A DNA stretch of 64,000 nucleotides from Actinostola sp. cb2023 (Eukaryota; Cnidaria; Anthozoa; Actiniaria; Actinostolidae). The translations under genes and the position numbers were made by a program. The stretch covers positions 566,001-630,000 of the forward strand of contig JAUJYZ010001546.1 in the NCBI GenBank assembly GCA_033675265.1, in the 5' to 3' direction. The first letter of the stretch is position 1; the number at the start of each line of letters is the position of its first letter. The notes below the pieces were generated by a model that searched no databases, was not told the DNA's origin, and saw only the letters and a program-made list of their open reading frames with translations. Below, piece after piece: positions 23,571-34,649 of the stretch.

Positions 23571-24869
23571 TTTGCGATACAAGTCTCCTTTGGCACGACC
23601 GTTTGACGTGTTAAATCGTGTTAAATTGTGTTAAATTCATGAAAGGTGATGTGTGACCTGTGAGGGTGATGAAGCAAAGAGTACATGTCATAATAGCCTG
23701 CGTAGCCAGGCTCTAGGGGAAAGGAGGGAGCCTGGTAATGTAGTGAAAACTAGACGCTCATTAATGAGCGTTCACTCGTGCCCTGGTGCGATTGCGTCTG
23801 AGATGCAGTTCATCATGGGCCTCCAGCAACACACAAGTCCCTTGACTACGGGGTAATAATCTATGCCTGTGGTACGAGTCGCATAGATAAAGATCTCGAA
23901 TCAGTACGTACTTGGTACGTCTTGAGGTTGCATAGGTCAGATCGTTCTGATCAGTAACACTCTTAAAAAATAGCCTGCGTCAGACTCATGTAGAAGGTTA
24001 TTGCATCATTTCAATCTAAATTTAGACGAGAATACACTTAGATTTTTGTCCCTTGACCTCCGGTGCTTCCTGATTGGTTTGTGCTTTGTAATCTCTCTTG
24101 TGGCCAGCCTTTTTGTCTCCTTCTGCCATATCGCGACCGGTACTAACAAAAACAAGACGCTCAATGAGCGTACATCGGGCATTATGACAAGGACAATGTC
24201 AGTTGCGTGAGGAGAGACCTGACAATGACTGACAGTTGCGTGACGAGGGAGACTATGTATATATGTGTCGGTGAGCATAGATAAAATTCTCCGAATCGTA
24301 CTTCCGTAGCACGTACTTGGAACGTCCAGTTGAGGTTCATATTCATGGCCAGACGGTTCTGATAACGTCTTTGGTTTCTTCGTTATCGCAGAGGAAAGTC
24401 GGTCAAATGAAAGGACTTAAGAATTCTTCCCGAACTTCGTATTTTTTAAATTAAACATTGACAGTTTGAGTTCATTTGATTCCCTTTTGACTTTGAGTTC
24501 AATTGAACACGAATATGCAACCTCAAGTGACCTCAAGTACGTTTAAAGACATACCACAGACGTACCTCGAAGAGTCGGAGATCTTTATCGATGCTCACCG
24601 ACACAAATAGTCTCCCTCGTCACGCAACTGTCATTGTCATAATGCCCGACTACGCTCATTGAGCGTCTTCTTCTGTAATAGATCCCTAAAATCTAAGGAC
24701 GTTTTGATTTCGATTGTATTTTTGCCGTTCACTGACCTGTTTTGAGCGTGGAAATTCTGTTTTAAATAGCGCTACGCGGCGGTTCTAATGAATGTAATGC
24801 GCTTTTTCAAGAATTAAATTATTATTATTATATTATTATTATTCTAAAATTAGGTCGCGTAATATATGT

Positions 24870-24958
24870 CATGCTCGAGGATCCAGCGGTTTTTGTCCGC
24901 GCTCCGAAGTCACCGGCCGATGGACTTCGGAGCGCGGACAAAAACCGCTGGTCGAGCA
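24870..24958. repeat. Perfect long hairpin
   Basis: The arms include GCGGTTTTTGTCCGCGCTCC and its exact reverse complement around a short loop near 24916. A related half copy lies at about 27780-27820. The stem is long enough to give a hairpin RNA if transcribed. Confidence 0.7.
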
Positions 24959-26394
24959 TGAATATATGTATGACTCACACAAGGATCATACAACTGTAAT
25001 CGTACTGAAAAGAACACGGAGAAACCTACATTTTATCATGCAAACACTGTTTATTTTCAAAACAATTGTCAGTAAAAAAACCCTAACAATATCGGACTGA
25101 AGGATATGAAAAATTTGGTTTGTTTGTCTAGGTTGTGACGTGACTAATTAATGCGCTTTGCTATTGTGCAAGTATATAAATAGCCTAAAACTACTTTTGT
25201 ACGATCCCGATTTTCGTACATTGACCTTGCTCGCCTTTGCTTTGATGTAGTCAGTTTTGAAGTACGATTTTTACGATTCCTTTTCCTTCTGAATTTTTCA
25301 AACGTGGAATAAAATAAACATCCATCATGAGTTACTGAAAACTAGTCCTTCTACCACTTCTAGTCGTCGAACGATGAACTAGAATCCTGACCTTTAATAG
25401 CTTGAAGATCTACAGCTGCTTTCAAAACTAAGATTCAAGTTTACTTGAGTCCTGTGTGTCGTTTGTTTTCCCTTATCTGCTGAGTAATCTTGAATCTCGA
25501 TACGATCAAATACTTCGCATTCTTTTTCTTCATTCTTCGCATTTTTTCTTCATTCCGTGACCATGAAAAAAAAAAGGAAAAAAAGAAAGCCCATTTTATT
25601 ACTCGGGCTTCCTTCGGAAGGGCCCGAGTAAAAAGAAAAAATACGGTCTCGAATCTTAGACTCATGGCCGGCCTTCACTAAAATACATTAATAATTCATG
25701 AACAATTGGACCAATCAGGGTTGTCCAATCGGTCGCATGCATGATCTTTTACCCGATAAAACACTGATGAATTAAACATCAGTGTCTATGTGAAGCCGGT
25801 TTATCAAACGAGAGGCCGTGTAATTGTATCGGTGGATATAGATTAACGAGGCAAAGCCGAGTATCTATATACCCGACACAACACGGCATCGAGTTTTATA
25901 AACGGCTTCTAAAACCCAACATTCATTTAAACTGATACAGTCATTTGCAAAAACTCTGGCCGCCACGGTATATCAATATATCAATATATCGGGTGCATCA
26001 CTAATACTATTAAATGAAGCACAATTTACAAACAACAAACGTAAGACTAAAATAAACATTATACTAAATATTTCTACCAACTTTGCTGGCGTTAACCCGC
26101 TTTAAGGGGAATTTTCGACTATTTAATTACCCATAATGCACCTGATATATTGATATACTGATACTTCGTAGCGGCCAGAATTTTTGCAATTGACTGTATT
26201 TAATAATTTCCGATGGAGATGTCTGTGACACTGCGATCATGCGCACTGCATGATAGGTACGGTGTCAGTACGTAGGAACCGAGTAATATTACATTCCAAA
26301 ATTGCCCATGTGAAGGTCATTGATGCGATACTAAAACTGAGACCTTTGCATACAGGCCTGTGTTTCAGGTAGTCAGTTGGTAGAACTGCATGAT

Positions 26395-26500
26395 TAATGA
26401 AACATGAGTGTTCTATCACTTTTAGTTATAACACTCATGTTTATGCATGCATGAGTGTTATAACTAAAAGTGATAGAACACTCATGTTTTATTAATCAGT
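26395..26500. repeat. Palindrome
   Basis: The arms AACATGAGTGTTCTATCACT and AGTGATAGAACACTCATGTT pair around ATGCATGCAT near 26450. Non-coding. Confidence 0.7.
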
Positions 26501-27830
26501 TCCATAACTAAAACCTGGCAGGTCTGTATGGGGGTATAAAGGTCCATGCACCTGACCAAATGGACAGCTCCCATTGGCCTAATAGCTCACGAATTATTAA
26601 TGAGTTTTAGAATTTTAGAAATGAGTTATAAAGACACTGATGTTTTATTCGTCAGTTCTTTATCAGTTCTTGCATGGTACCGACAGCAAGTTACGAATAT
26701 CCTTACGGCTTCCTTAACTTACGAATACAAAACCTCTTTCCAATGTGGGATGAGTTGGGGTACGTATCCTGCGCATATGACAGTGATGTACCTCAGTTAC
26801 AAGAAAGTTTTGTAATTTGCTTGTATTATGTAGGTAAATTGGGATGGAGTTAGAAGCTGTTCAATAAACTCGCAGATCGTGTTTTATCGGGTCTAAAACC
26901 ACTCGACTTCACCTCGTGGTTTTAAAACCTGATAAAACACTCCTGCTCGTTTAATAAACAGTACTTAAAGTATTATAAAAGAGTGCGAAAGATGAAAATA
27001 AAATAAGAAATAAATATGGGAAGCATATTCCAACACTTTGAATGTTGTCATATAAACCGGTCATTGAATAATATGCTATCTTGAATTATCGAGGGGAAAA
27101 AGAGTTTGGGCTTCCTGTGCTTTATTAAAGAACAAGACGCTCATTGAGCGTTCACTCGTGCTCTGGTGCAATTGCGTTCTGAAAAGGAGTTCATAATGAA
27201 AGAGTGCCATTGAAGTCTTTGTAAGCTTATAAATATATTTAACAAAAACAAACGATGGGCGTTATCAGAACCATCTGACCTATGCAACCTCAAGACGTAC
27301 CGAGTACGTACTGATTCGAGATGTTCATCTATGATCACCGACAAATAGTCTCCCTCGTCACGCAACTGTCATTGTCATAGCGATTGGTATATATGGCCGA
27401 CCTGTGGACCAATATTCAGTATTCCGAGCTATAGACTAGCCTGCAGCTGAGGAGGCTAACTTTCGGAACTTTACTGCAGTATATCAGTAAAAACGTTAAT
27501 AGCCCGACTTTACGATACCAGAGCGTCTTGTTTCAATCTAAATTTAGACGAGAAAAGACTTAGATTTTTGCACCTTGACCTCCGGTGCTTCCCCTGATTG
27601 GTTTGTACTTTGTAATCTTGTGGCCAGAATTGTTGTCTCCTTCCGGCCATAGCTCGACGTTGACGAACAAAAAAATATATATATATAAAATACGGTCTCG
27701 AAACCTAGACTCGTGCGCCGGCCTTCGGCCTGGGCACGAATACTAGTAATGAGATTACTTACATCCCTGAGATTACACATGCTGGAGCACGGACAAAAAA
27801 CCGCTGGATCCTCGAGCATGGAGATTACAT

Positions 27831-27955
27831 AGGCTGCGTTTACACCGAACGGAACCTGATGGTAATTTGGAACCGGTTGTACCTCCTATTTTGCAGATCT
27901 CAAATTAGTCTGGTTAAGCGGTACACAAAAGCAGACCCGTGTAAACGCAAGGCCT
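27831..27955. mobile_element. Short MITE with AGGCTGCGTTTACAC ends
   Basis: 125 bp. The inverted ends are AGGCTGCGTTTACAC and GTGTAAACGCAAGGCCT, and the immediate flanks are TA-rich. The style resembles Harbinger-type MITEs such as the one in rhodanese copy 2, but the sequence differs. Confidence 0.6.
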
Positions 27956-28615
27956 AATCAGACGAATCTCATATTTAGTGTTTGCAAGATTCAGTAATTT
28001 GTGAATCATCAATTTTTCCCGTTTCACTTATTTATTTACTTTTCCATTGTTACCTAAAAAAGATTTTGTTTGGAATAATTTTATTATAATAATAAGACAG
28101 TTACAATTTGTACATATAAACAATTATATACAGACTATAAATTATTCAATACTAGTGCTATCTATTTTTACAAACATTTAATATACCGGTACGTAACATA
28201 AAGTACAAAAAATAAATACAAATATAGAAACAAAAACGAAAACGGAAATGTTCTACTATATGATAGTAAAGATAAACACGAAAATGTAATGCATATATAC
28301 ATATGCATGCACAGCAGCAGTCTGCTTAGGCCGACATATCATTTTCAAAAAGAGGAATGAGTGGCTCCCACTTCATTAATGAAGATAATAATATTCATGA
28401 AAAAAATGCTCGATTCTGATTGGCTAAGAGCAGTGCAGTTGAAAAGTAATTTGCACTGCAGTGCAAATTACCTTTAATATGCACTGCAGTGCAAATTATT
28501 ATTTTTTCATGAATATTATTAATTGGTAATCATACGATTTCTCAGATGAGTTATTTCCAGTATATATAACTAGCAGTTTTACAAAAGGTTCATGCCAACA
28601 TAAATTGTAATTCTC

Positions 28616-31600
28616 TCATAATAATAATAATAACAATAATAATAAAAAAATGTATTTATATAGAGCTTTTTCCTTGGAAGCCCAAAATCCACTTCCTTGG
28701 GATGCCATGCCAGTCTTAATTGCTTTCTGCCACTGTAACCAACCACCAGTAAAGATGTGTGCCCTAAAATATTTTTCAAAAAATATTCAAAATCACCAAT
28801 GGTTTCAAAGTTTTATGGCATTGTGGGGTGATTAGGAATTAAAAGCTTGGATAAATGCGTAAAATATACTGTAATTATCATAACAATTGTTTATATGTGG
28901 TTTTCATTTTTCTTATCCTATAAATTATGTATTATTATTAGCACCTGCAGCTAGTCTCAAATTTCAGTCGTTGCTGGGGGTATTAGTGCAAAAAGATCGC
29001 AGGCTCAGAATCAAGCAATAACCGGTTTGACTGGTACCTTTTATAACCAAGTTTCTGTATGATTTCGATGGCTTTTTTCGCTCTCCTGCCAGTTCTACAG
29101 TAAATCGTGATGTTTCCATCATCTATTTCTGGCTTGGGTGCTTTGTATATTTTTTCAAATTCATCACGCGTCAAGTTGAATGCATCTCTGACTTCATCAA
29201 CTGAAAGTGAACGTAAAATTACTGAGAACGTGCATGGTAACGTTGGCAACTTGCGTCACGCAACGGCTGAAGCGTGACGTCGATACGTGATATACAGTGA
29301 ATCAGTCAAGAGAGCACGGCAGAAACTGGGCTGCCTGTGATGACGCGTAATTGCGGTTTTTGGCGCGCGCGGGCTCATCAGTAAATTGGGATTCCTGTGG
29401 TTCACGCTGACGTTTTTGCGGTTTTCTACAATAAGATAGCGTGGGCTCATAAAGAAAGAAAACGTAACATCACTTTAACGAATTGAAGATGGCTTTGAGT
29501 TGTCTGTACTCTTATTGACACACACTTGACGTCATAAAATGTTCAAAACTCAAGTGGAATCACGAGCGTAGCGAAGGTCTTATTGTGAAGGACTTATCGT
29601 GGAAATAAAGTTATATTATTATTATTATTATTACTACTATATGTCAGGTAACGTTGGATCTGGACCACTCCTCCCCTCCCCAGCACCCCTATATGTCAGG
29701 CAACCACCCCTCCCCTCCATAGCACCCCTATATGTCAGGTAACGTTGGATCTTGGACCACCCCTCCCCTCCCTAGCGCCCCTATATGTCAGGCGTCCCTA
29801 TATGTCAGGCTCCCCTATATGTCAGGTAACGTTGGATCTGGACCACTCCTCCCCTCCCCAGCACCCCTATATGTCAGGCAACCACCCCTCCCCTCCATAG
29901 CACCCCTATATGTCAGGTAACGTTGGATCTTGGACCACCCCTCCCTAGCGCCCCTATATGTCAGGCGTCCCTATATGTCAGGCTCCCCTATATGTCAGGT
30001 AACGTTGGATCTGGACCACTCCTCCCCTCCCCAGCACCCCTATATGTCAGGCAACCACCCCTCCCCTCCATAGCACCCCTATATGTCAGGTAACGTTGGA
30101 TCTTGGACCACCCCTCCCTAGCGCCCCTATATGTCAGGCGTCCCTATATGTCAGGCTCCCCTATATGTCAGGTAACGTTGGATCTGGACCACTCCTCCCC
30201 TCCCCAGCACCCCTATATGTCAGGCAACCACCCCTCCCCTCCATAGCACCCCTATATGTCAGGTAACATTGGATCTTGGACCACCCCTCCCCTCCCTAGC
30301 GCCCCTATATGTCAGGCGTCCCTATATGTCAGGCTCCCCTATATGTCAGGTAACGTTGGATCTGGACCACTCCTCCCCTCCCCAGCACCCCTATATGTCA
30401 GGCAACCACCCCTCCCCTCCATAGCACCCCTATATGTCAGGTAACGTTGGATCTTGGACCACCCCTCCCTAGCGCCCCTATATGTCAGGCGTCCCTATAT
30501 GTCAGGCTCCCCTATATGTCAGGTAACGTTGGATCTGGACCACTCCTCCCCTCCCCAGCACCCCTATATGTCAGGCAACCACCCCTCCCCTCCATAGCAC
30601 CCCTATATGTCAGGTAACGTTGGATCTTGGACCACCCCTCCCCTCCCTAGCACTCCTATATGTCAGGCGTCCCTATATGTCAGGCTCCCCTATATGTCAG
30701 GTAACGTTGGATCTGGACCACCCCTCCCCTCCCTAGCGCCCCTATATGTCAGGCAACCACCCCTCCCCTCCATAGCACCCCTATATGTCAGGTAACGTTG
30801 GATCTTGGACCACCCCTCCCCTCCCTAGCACTCCTATATGTCAGGCGTCCCTATATGTCAGGCTCCCCTATATGTCAGGTAACGTTGGATCTGGACCACT
30901 CCTCCCCTCCCCAGCACCCCTATATGTCAGGCAACCACCCCTCCCCTCCATAGCACCCCTATATGTCAGGTAACGTTGGATCTTGGACCCCCCTCCCTAG
31001 CGCCCCTATATGTCAGGCGTCCCTATATGTCAGGCTCCCCTATATGTCAGGTAACGTTGGATCTGGACCACCCCTCCCCTCCCTAGCGCCCCTATATGTC
31101 AGGCGCCCCTATATGTCAGGTAACGTAGAGCGAAGTATTGTTCGCTCTACGAAGGCATATAAATATAGAGCACATGGTCATCATTCGAGAGAGAAGTGCT
31201 AAGTCATCGTCTGTGCTAATTAAGTCATCGTAGTAGAAGTGCTAAGTCATCGTTCGACGACTAAAAAGTGCTAGAAGCTCGTGCTGGATCGAGAGAGAAG
31301 CAGTTGATCAGTCTTGTTATGTCTAAAAAGCTAGAGAGTAGAGAGCCACGGATTTGATTTGATGGATTTACAGTAGATTTTGTTTTGGTAGATACCGGGT
31401 AGATAATGTCGCTGTGCTTGCTACGCCGTGAAAAACCCGTTTAAAAGGTATCGGACAATAAAATGAAACACATTTCTGAGAAATATAATGATTGCCGAAG
31501 TTTATTTTATTCCACGTTTGAAACATTCAGCAGGAAAAGGAATCGAAAAAATCGTACTTCAAAACTTCAAAGCAAATAGGCCGTTCCGTCATCGACGCCA

Positions 31601-32239
31601 CGGAATGAGCAAGGTCAATGTACGAAATTTGGGGATCATTTTATTTGACCGACTTTCCTCAACGTCGGCCTGGACATTCTTGAATAATCATTGTTTTACA
31701 TATCAAAAGCTATAGAGCGAGGATTTGATCTCCCAGTAGATCTGCCTTGAAAAATATAATTTCAGTGAATCTCAATGCAACGCTCTCTAAACACGATTGA
31801 CGTCTGCGAGCTGTAGGAGACCACAGGAAGCCCTAGCTCTGTAATGCCCGAGTATACGCTCATTGAGTGTCTTGTTGACAATATTTTGCTGAATAATTTT
31901 TCGGTATGCATTCTTCACATACATTCTCTTCACAAGTATACAGCCTGGGTTACCTGTGGTGACACTAGTAGATGTATATACTTTATATCAAATGTACGTA
32001 CGTGGGATATTTGTAGCTCCGGGTATTTTACCAGTTTCTTCTATTTCTTTTCGAGTGCGGACATCAAATAGTTGAATCTTACTCTCTGCAATAAGCTTTT
32101 TCAGGCATGGAAGCGAAACAACGCTATTGTCATAGCATGGCTCAGTCGAATAAGTCCCTGTTGCTGGCACTCCAGACACTGTAGAACGATGGCTTGACAG
32201 AAGAAAGACTAATGCGATAGTTACTTGTAGCGATGCCAT
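28616..32239 (-). CDS. Rhodanese array copy 3, secreted type with poly-leucine C-terminal extension
   Basis: Single-domain rhodanese of 182 residues. Exons: 32002-32239, 29038-29200 and 28616-28763. Exon 1 starts MASLQVTIALVFLLSS (signal peptide) followed by KIQLFDVRTRKEIEETG. Exon 2 has the loop YCRTGRRA with the catalytic Cys. Exon 3 encodes HIFTGGWLQWQKAIKTG and ends MASQGSG where copy 2's ancestor and copy 4's sequence have a stop. Here an insertion of about 70 bp (28619-28689, an AAT microsatellite plus TTTATATAGAGCTTTT, like a SINE tail) extends the frame by a basic stretch and nine leucines before TGA at 28616-28618. Intron 1 has swollen to 2.8 kb by a minisatellite. It is the best preserved copy. 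The hydrophobic tail might anchor the protein, which is inference. Confidence 0.82.
29640..31115. repeat. Composite minisatellite in intron 1 of rhodanese copy 3
   Basis: About eight copies of a unit of roughly 175 bp, itself built from CCTATATGTCAGG words separated by CCCCTCCC-rich spacers and GTAACGTTGGATCTGGACC blocks. Open frames through it (starting MSGNVGSW) recur because of the repetition and are not genes. Confidence 0.9.
31116..31985. other. Repeat-derived sequence in intron 1 of copy 3
   Basis: Includes a short hairpin (about 31125-31152), a block that matches 25200-25330 in inverted orientation, and two ends of the CCACAGGAAGCCC / GGGTTACCTGTGG type (about 31804 and 31944). No gene seen. 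Confidence 0.5.
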
Positions 32240-32466
32240 TTTGCGATACAAGTCTCCTTTGGCACGACCGTTTGACGTCTTTATTCGTAGGGCTATGAAG
32301 CTAAGAGCACATGTCATCTCATGCAAAACCACCTCGGATTGATGGAACAATAGAACGATGCAGTATAAACACAATAGATTTGTTCTAATTGTTTGGTCGG
32401 CTAATGCCAACCACATGTCGCACTCAGTTGATGTAATATATTCATAGAATCTATTGTATTCATATC

Positions 32467-33020
32467 ACTCTTCTCACGCGTACTGATTTTTAAGATCAGC
32501 AAACTGGTTTCTTTCAAACAGCCTATATGATCTGAAAGAGTTTATCTGAAAGAACATTTCTGGAAAGTTTCGATGGTTAGGATAAAATCTGAAAAAGTTA
32601 TCGGGGATGACATTTATAGACTTTAGTATGGGATTTTGCCGTCATGCGTGGCAAGCCTCGTTTTGATGTTTTTTTAGAATTTAAATCGTTCATAACTTCG
32701 CAAAGATATATAATTTCGTCATGAAACTTCTACATTATACTTATATAACTAATTTCATGACGAAATTATATATCTCTGCGAAGTTATGAACGATTTAAAT
32801 TCTGAAAAAACATCAAAACGAGGCTTGCCACGCATGACGGCAAAATCCCATACTAAAGTCTATAAATGTCATCCCCAATAACTTTTTCAGATTTTATTCT
32901 ATACCATCGAAACTTTCCAGAAATGTTCTTTCAGACAAACTCTTTCAGATCACATAGGCTGTTTGCACCAGAAAGAAACCAGTTTGCTGATCTTAAAAAT
33001 CAGTACGCGTGAGAAGAGTG
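32467..33020. repeat. 554-bp near-perfect palindrome
   Basis: Two arms of about 270 bp run from ACTCTTCTCACGCGTACTGA to TCAGTACGCGTGAGAAGAGT and differ at only a few positions around a centre near 32744. No target duplication is evident and no coding frame. The near-identity of the arms implies a recent inverted duplication or a young foldback element. Confidence 0.88.
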
Positions 33021-33059
33021 AAATTTGTTGTTTTATGTGTTATTCATATTATATCGCGC

Positions 33060-33155
33060 GCGCGCTCTACCACAGGAAACCCATAAAAAGACGCAAATAT
33101 CATTTTATTTGATTATTTAGTAGCCTCAAAAGCAATGGTTGGGCTGCCTGTGGCA
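33060..33155. mobile_element. Short element with CCACAGG-AGCCCA ends
   Basis: It runs from CCACAGGAAACCCATAAAAAG to AATGGTTGGGCTGCCTGTGG. The reverse complement of nearly the whole segment recurs at 54655-54740 in a DNAH2 intron. The ends match the inverted repeat of the MITE in rhodanese copy 1, so this is a short member of the same family. Confidence 0.6.
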
Positions 33156-33312
33156 TAATTAAGTAATAAATCAAATCTATGACAAACAAAACTGACTTCA
33201 AGTCCCAACACGATCGACTCGTCGGTTTTTATTGCAAATGTTTCGAGAAATGACCACATTCAAGCGTCAAATTTTCAAGGAATAAAAATCAGTCAAACAA
33301 CTTAGATGCAGT

Positions 33313-33636
33313 TCAAGGATGGACTGTAAACATCGTTAAATCTATCACACACTTTGCAGGCGTTGGTGGAAAAAAAAGAACCATAACTGATAATGCACAC
33401 ATGGCATAATATATGCACGCTTTAATACCTTCACAAATCTTGTTCATTGAAGTTGACTCAGTTTCACTCTCAGGTTGTTGTTTTCTGTTTGTTTGTTTTT
33501 TAACTTCTAAAACACTCGAGATAGTAAGAAATACGAACCACCAAATAGATCCAAAGAGATTCAAATGTGTTTGAAGGAATGTTTTAGACGATATTTCGTC
33601 TTTGACGTGTTTTTGAAGCAGCTGTTCTGTGTTCAT
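33313..33636 (-). CDS. Unrecognised 107-residue frame with two hydrophobic segments
   Basis: An ATG-initiated frame between rhodanese copies 3 and 4. It contains a hydrophobic stretch around residues 25-45 (SIWWFVFLTISSVLEV), a polar middle, and a second one around residues 70-92 (ACIYYAMCALSVMVLFFPP). I recognise no family and see no linked exon or clear promoter. It may be a small membrane protein, an exon of something larger, or chance. Confidence 0.25.
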   Translation of the reverse strand: MNTEQLLQKHVKDEISSKTFLQTHLNLFGSIWWFVFLTISSVLEVKKQTNRKQQPESETESTSMNKICEGIKACIYYAMCALSVMVLFFPPTPAKCVIDLTMFTVHP

Positions 33637-34649
33637 CGTGAATCAAGGCCAAACACATTTCTTTAATCATGTTCTTTGTAAAGCGAGGCCGACGTTTCCT
33701 CTTTTTTTGTCGAATTCAGAACATCAATTGATTCCATCTTTTCCTGGGAATACTCCCTAATTATTCAAAGCAATAAACGAAGAACTGGAAGTACAAATAT
33801 CAGCGACATTCTTGCACTCAGCAGGCTTGTAGTTGTAAGCTTAGTTGTAGTTTTTGGTTTCCATGTTGAGTTGAGTCAGTCCGACTCACCGGCGAAGTTT
33901 TTTCGACTCTTTTCAAACTTTACAGGTACATTGTAAAGAAATCAATCCCTTACGGTGTTATATGAAGAGATTTCATGTAGAATAGCGAACTTTGAGGAAC
34001 TTTGAGCGGTTTGTAATCGTTTTACTGAACGCCGGTTTTCTTGACTTTCTTGTTTGAATTTGATTGAGCAGATTTCTTATTTACATAAATGGCGGGAAAC
34101 CGCGCGGCCGCTTACAAAATCAAAAATTCAAAAACCACATTTTAAAGGTAAAAAATAGCCATATAATAAACGATTTATCAATTTAATTTATTAATAACTA
34201 CATGTACATGCAGCTGTGGTACAAAATGCTCAGTATCGACGAAGGAGATATCCGCCATATGCTTACTGCAAGTGACGTCATTGCCAATCCAACCAATCAT
34301 AGTTTGTTGCTAAAAATAGCCATGCTAACAATCTGATAGATCTAAGGGCATTAGGAAAGATGGACTCCCCTAGTAATTTCCCCCTGATTACTATATATTT
34401 TACAAGATTCAGTAATTTGTGAATCATCAATTTTTTCCCATTTCACTTATTTATTTACTTTTCCATTGTTACCTAAAAAAGGTAACATTAACAGATGGTA
34501 GAATATAGCCTTTCATTTCTCAGATGAGTTATTTCCAGTATATATAACATAGCAGTTTTACAAATTAACATGCAGTATTCAGTAAAAAAGATGGCATGCC
34601 AACATAATTGTAATTCTCTCATCCACTTCCTTGGGATGCCATGTCAGTC

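Larger units (their letters stand above)
23583..28615. other. Spacer between rhodanese copies 2 and 3: dispersed repeats, no gene
   Basis: A mosaic of repeats. Short hairpins of the AGACGCTCATTGAGCGTT type occur at about 23749, 24158, 24650 and 27126. A perfect hairpin lies at about 24870-24958. A block at 25340-25680 recurs inverted at 42170-42460. Palindromes lie at 26395-26500 and 26868-26950, a MITE at 27831-27955, and the copy-3 3' flank from 27983. Open frames here are short and repeat-derived. Confidence 0.6.

Noticed and set aside
29732..31202. Repeated 62-79 residue frames starting MSGNVGSW
   Set aside because: Products of a composite minisatellite in intron 1 of rhodanese copy 3, with no domain and no splice logic.
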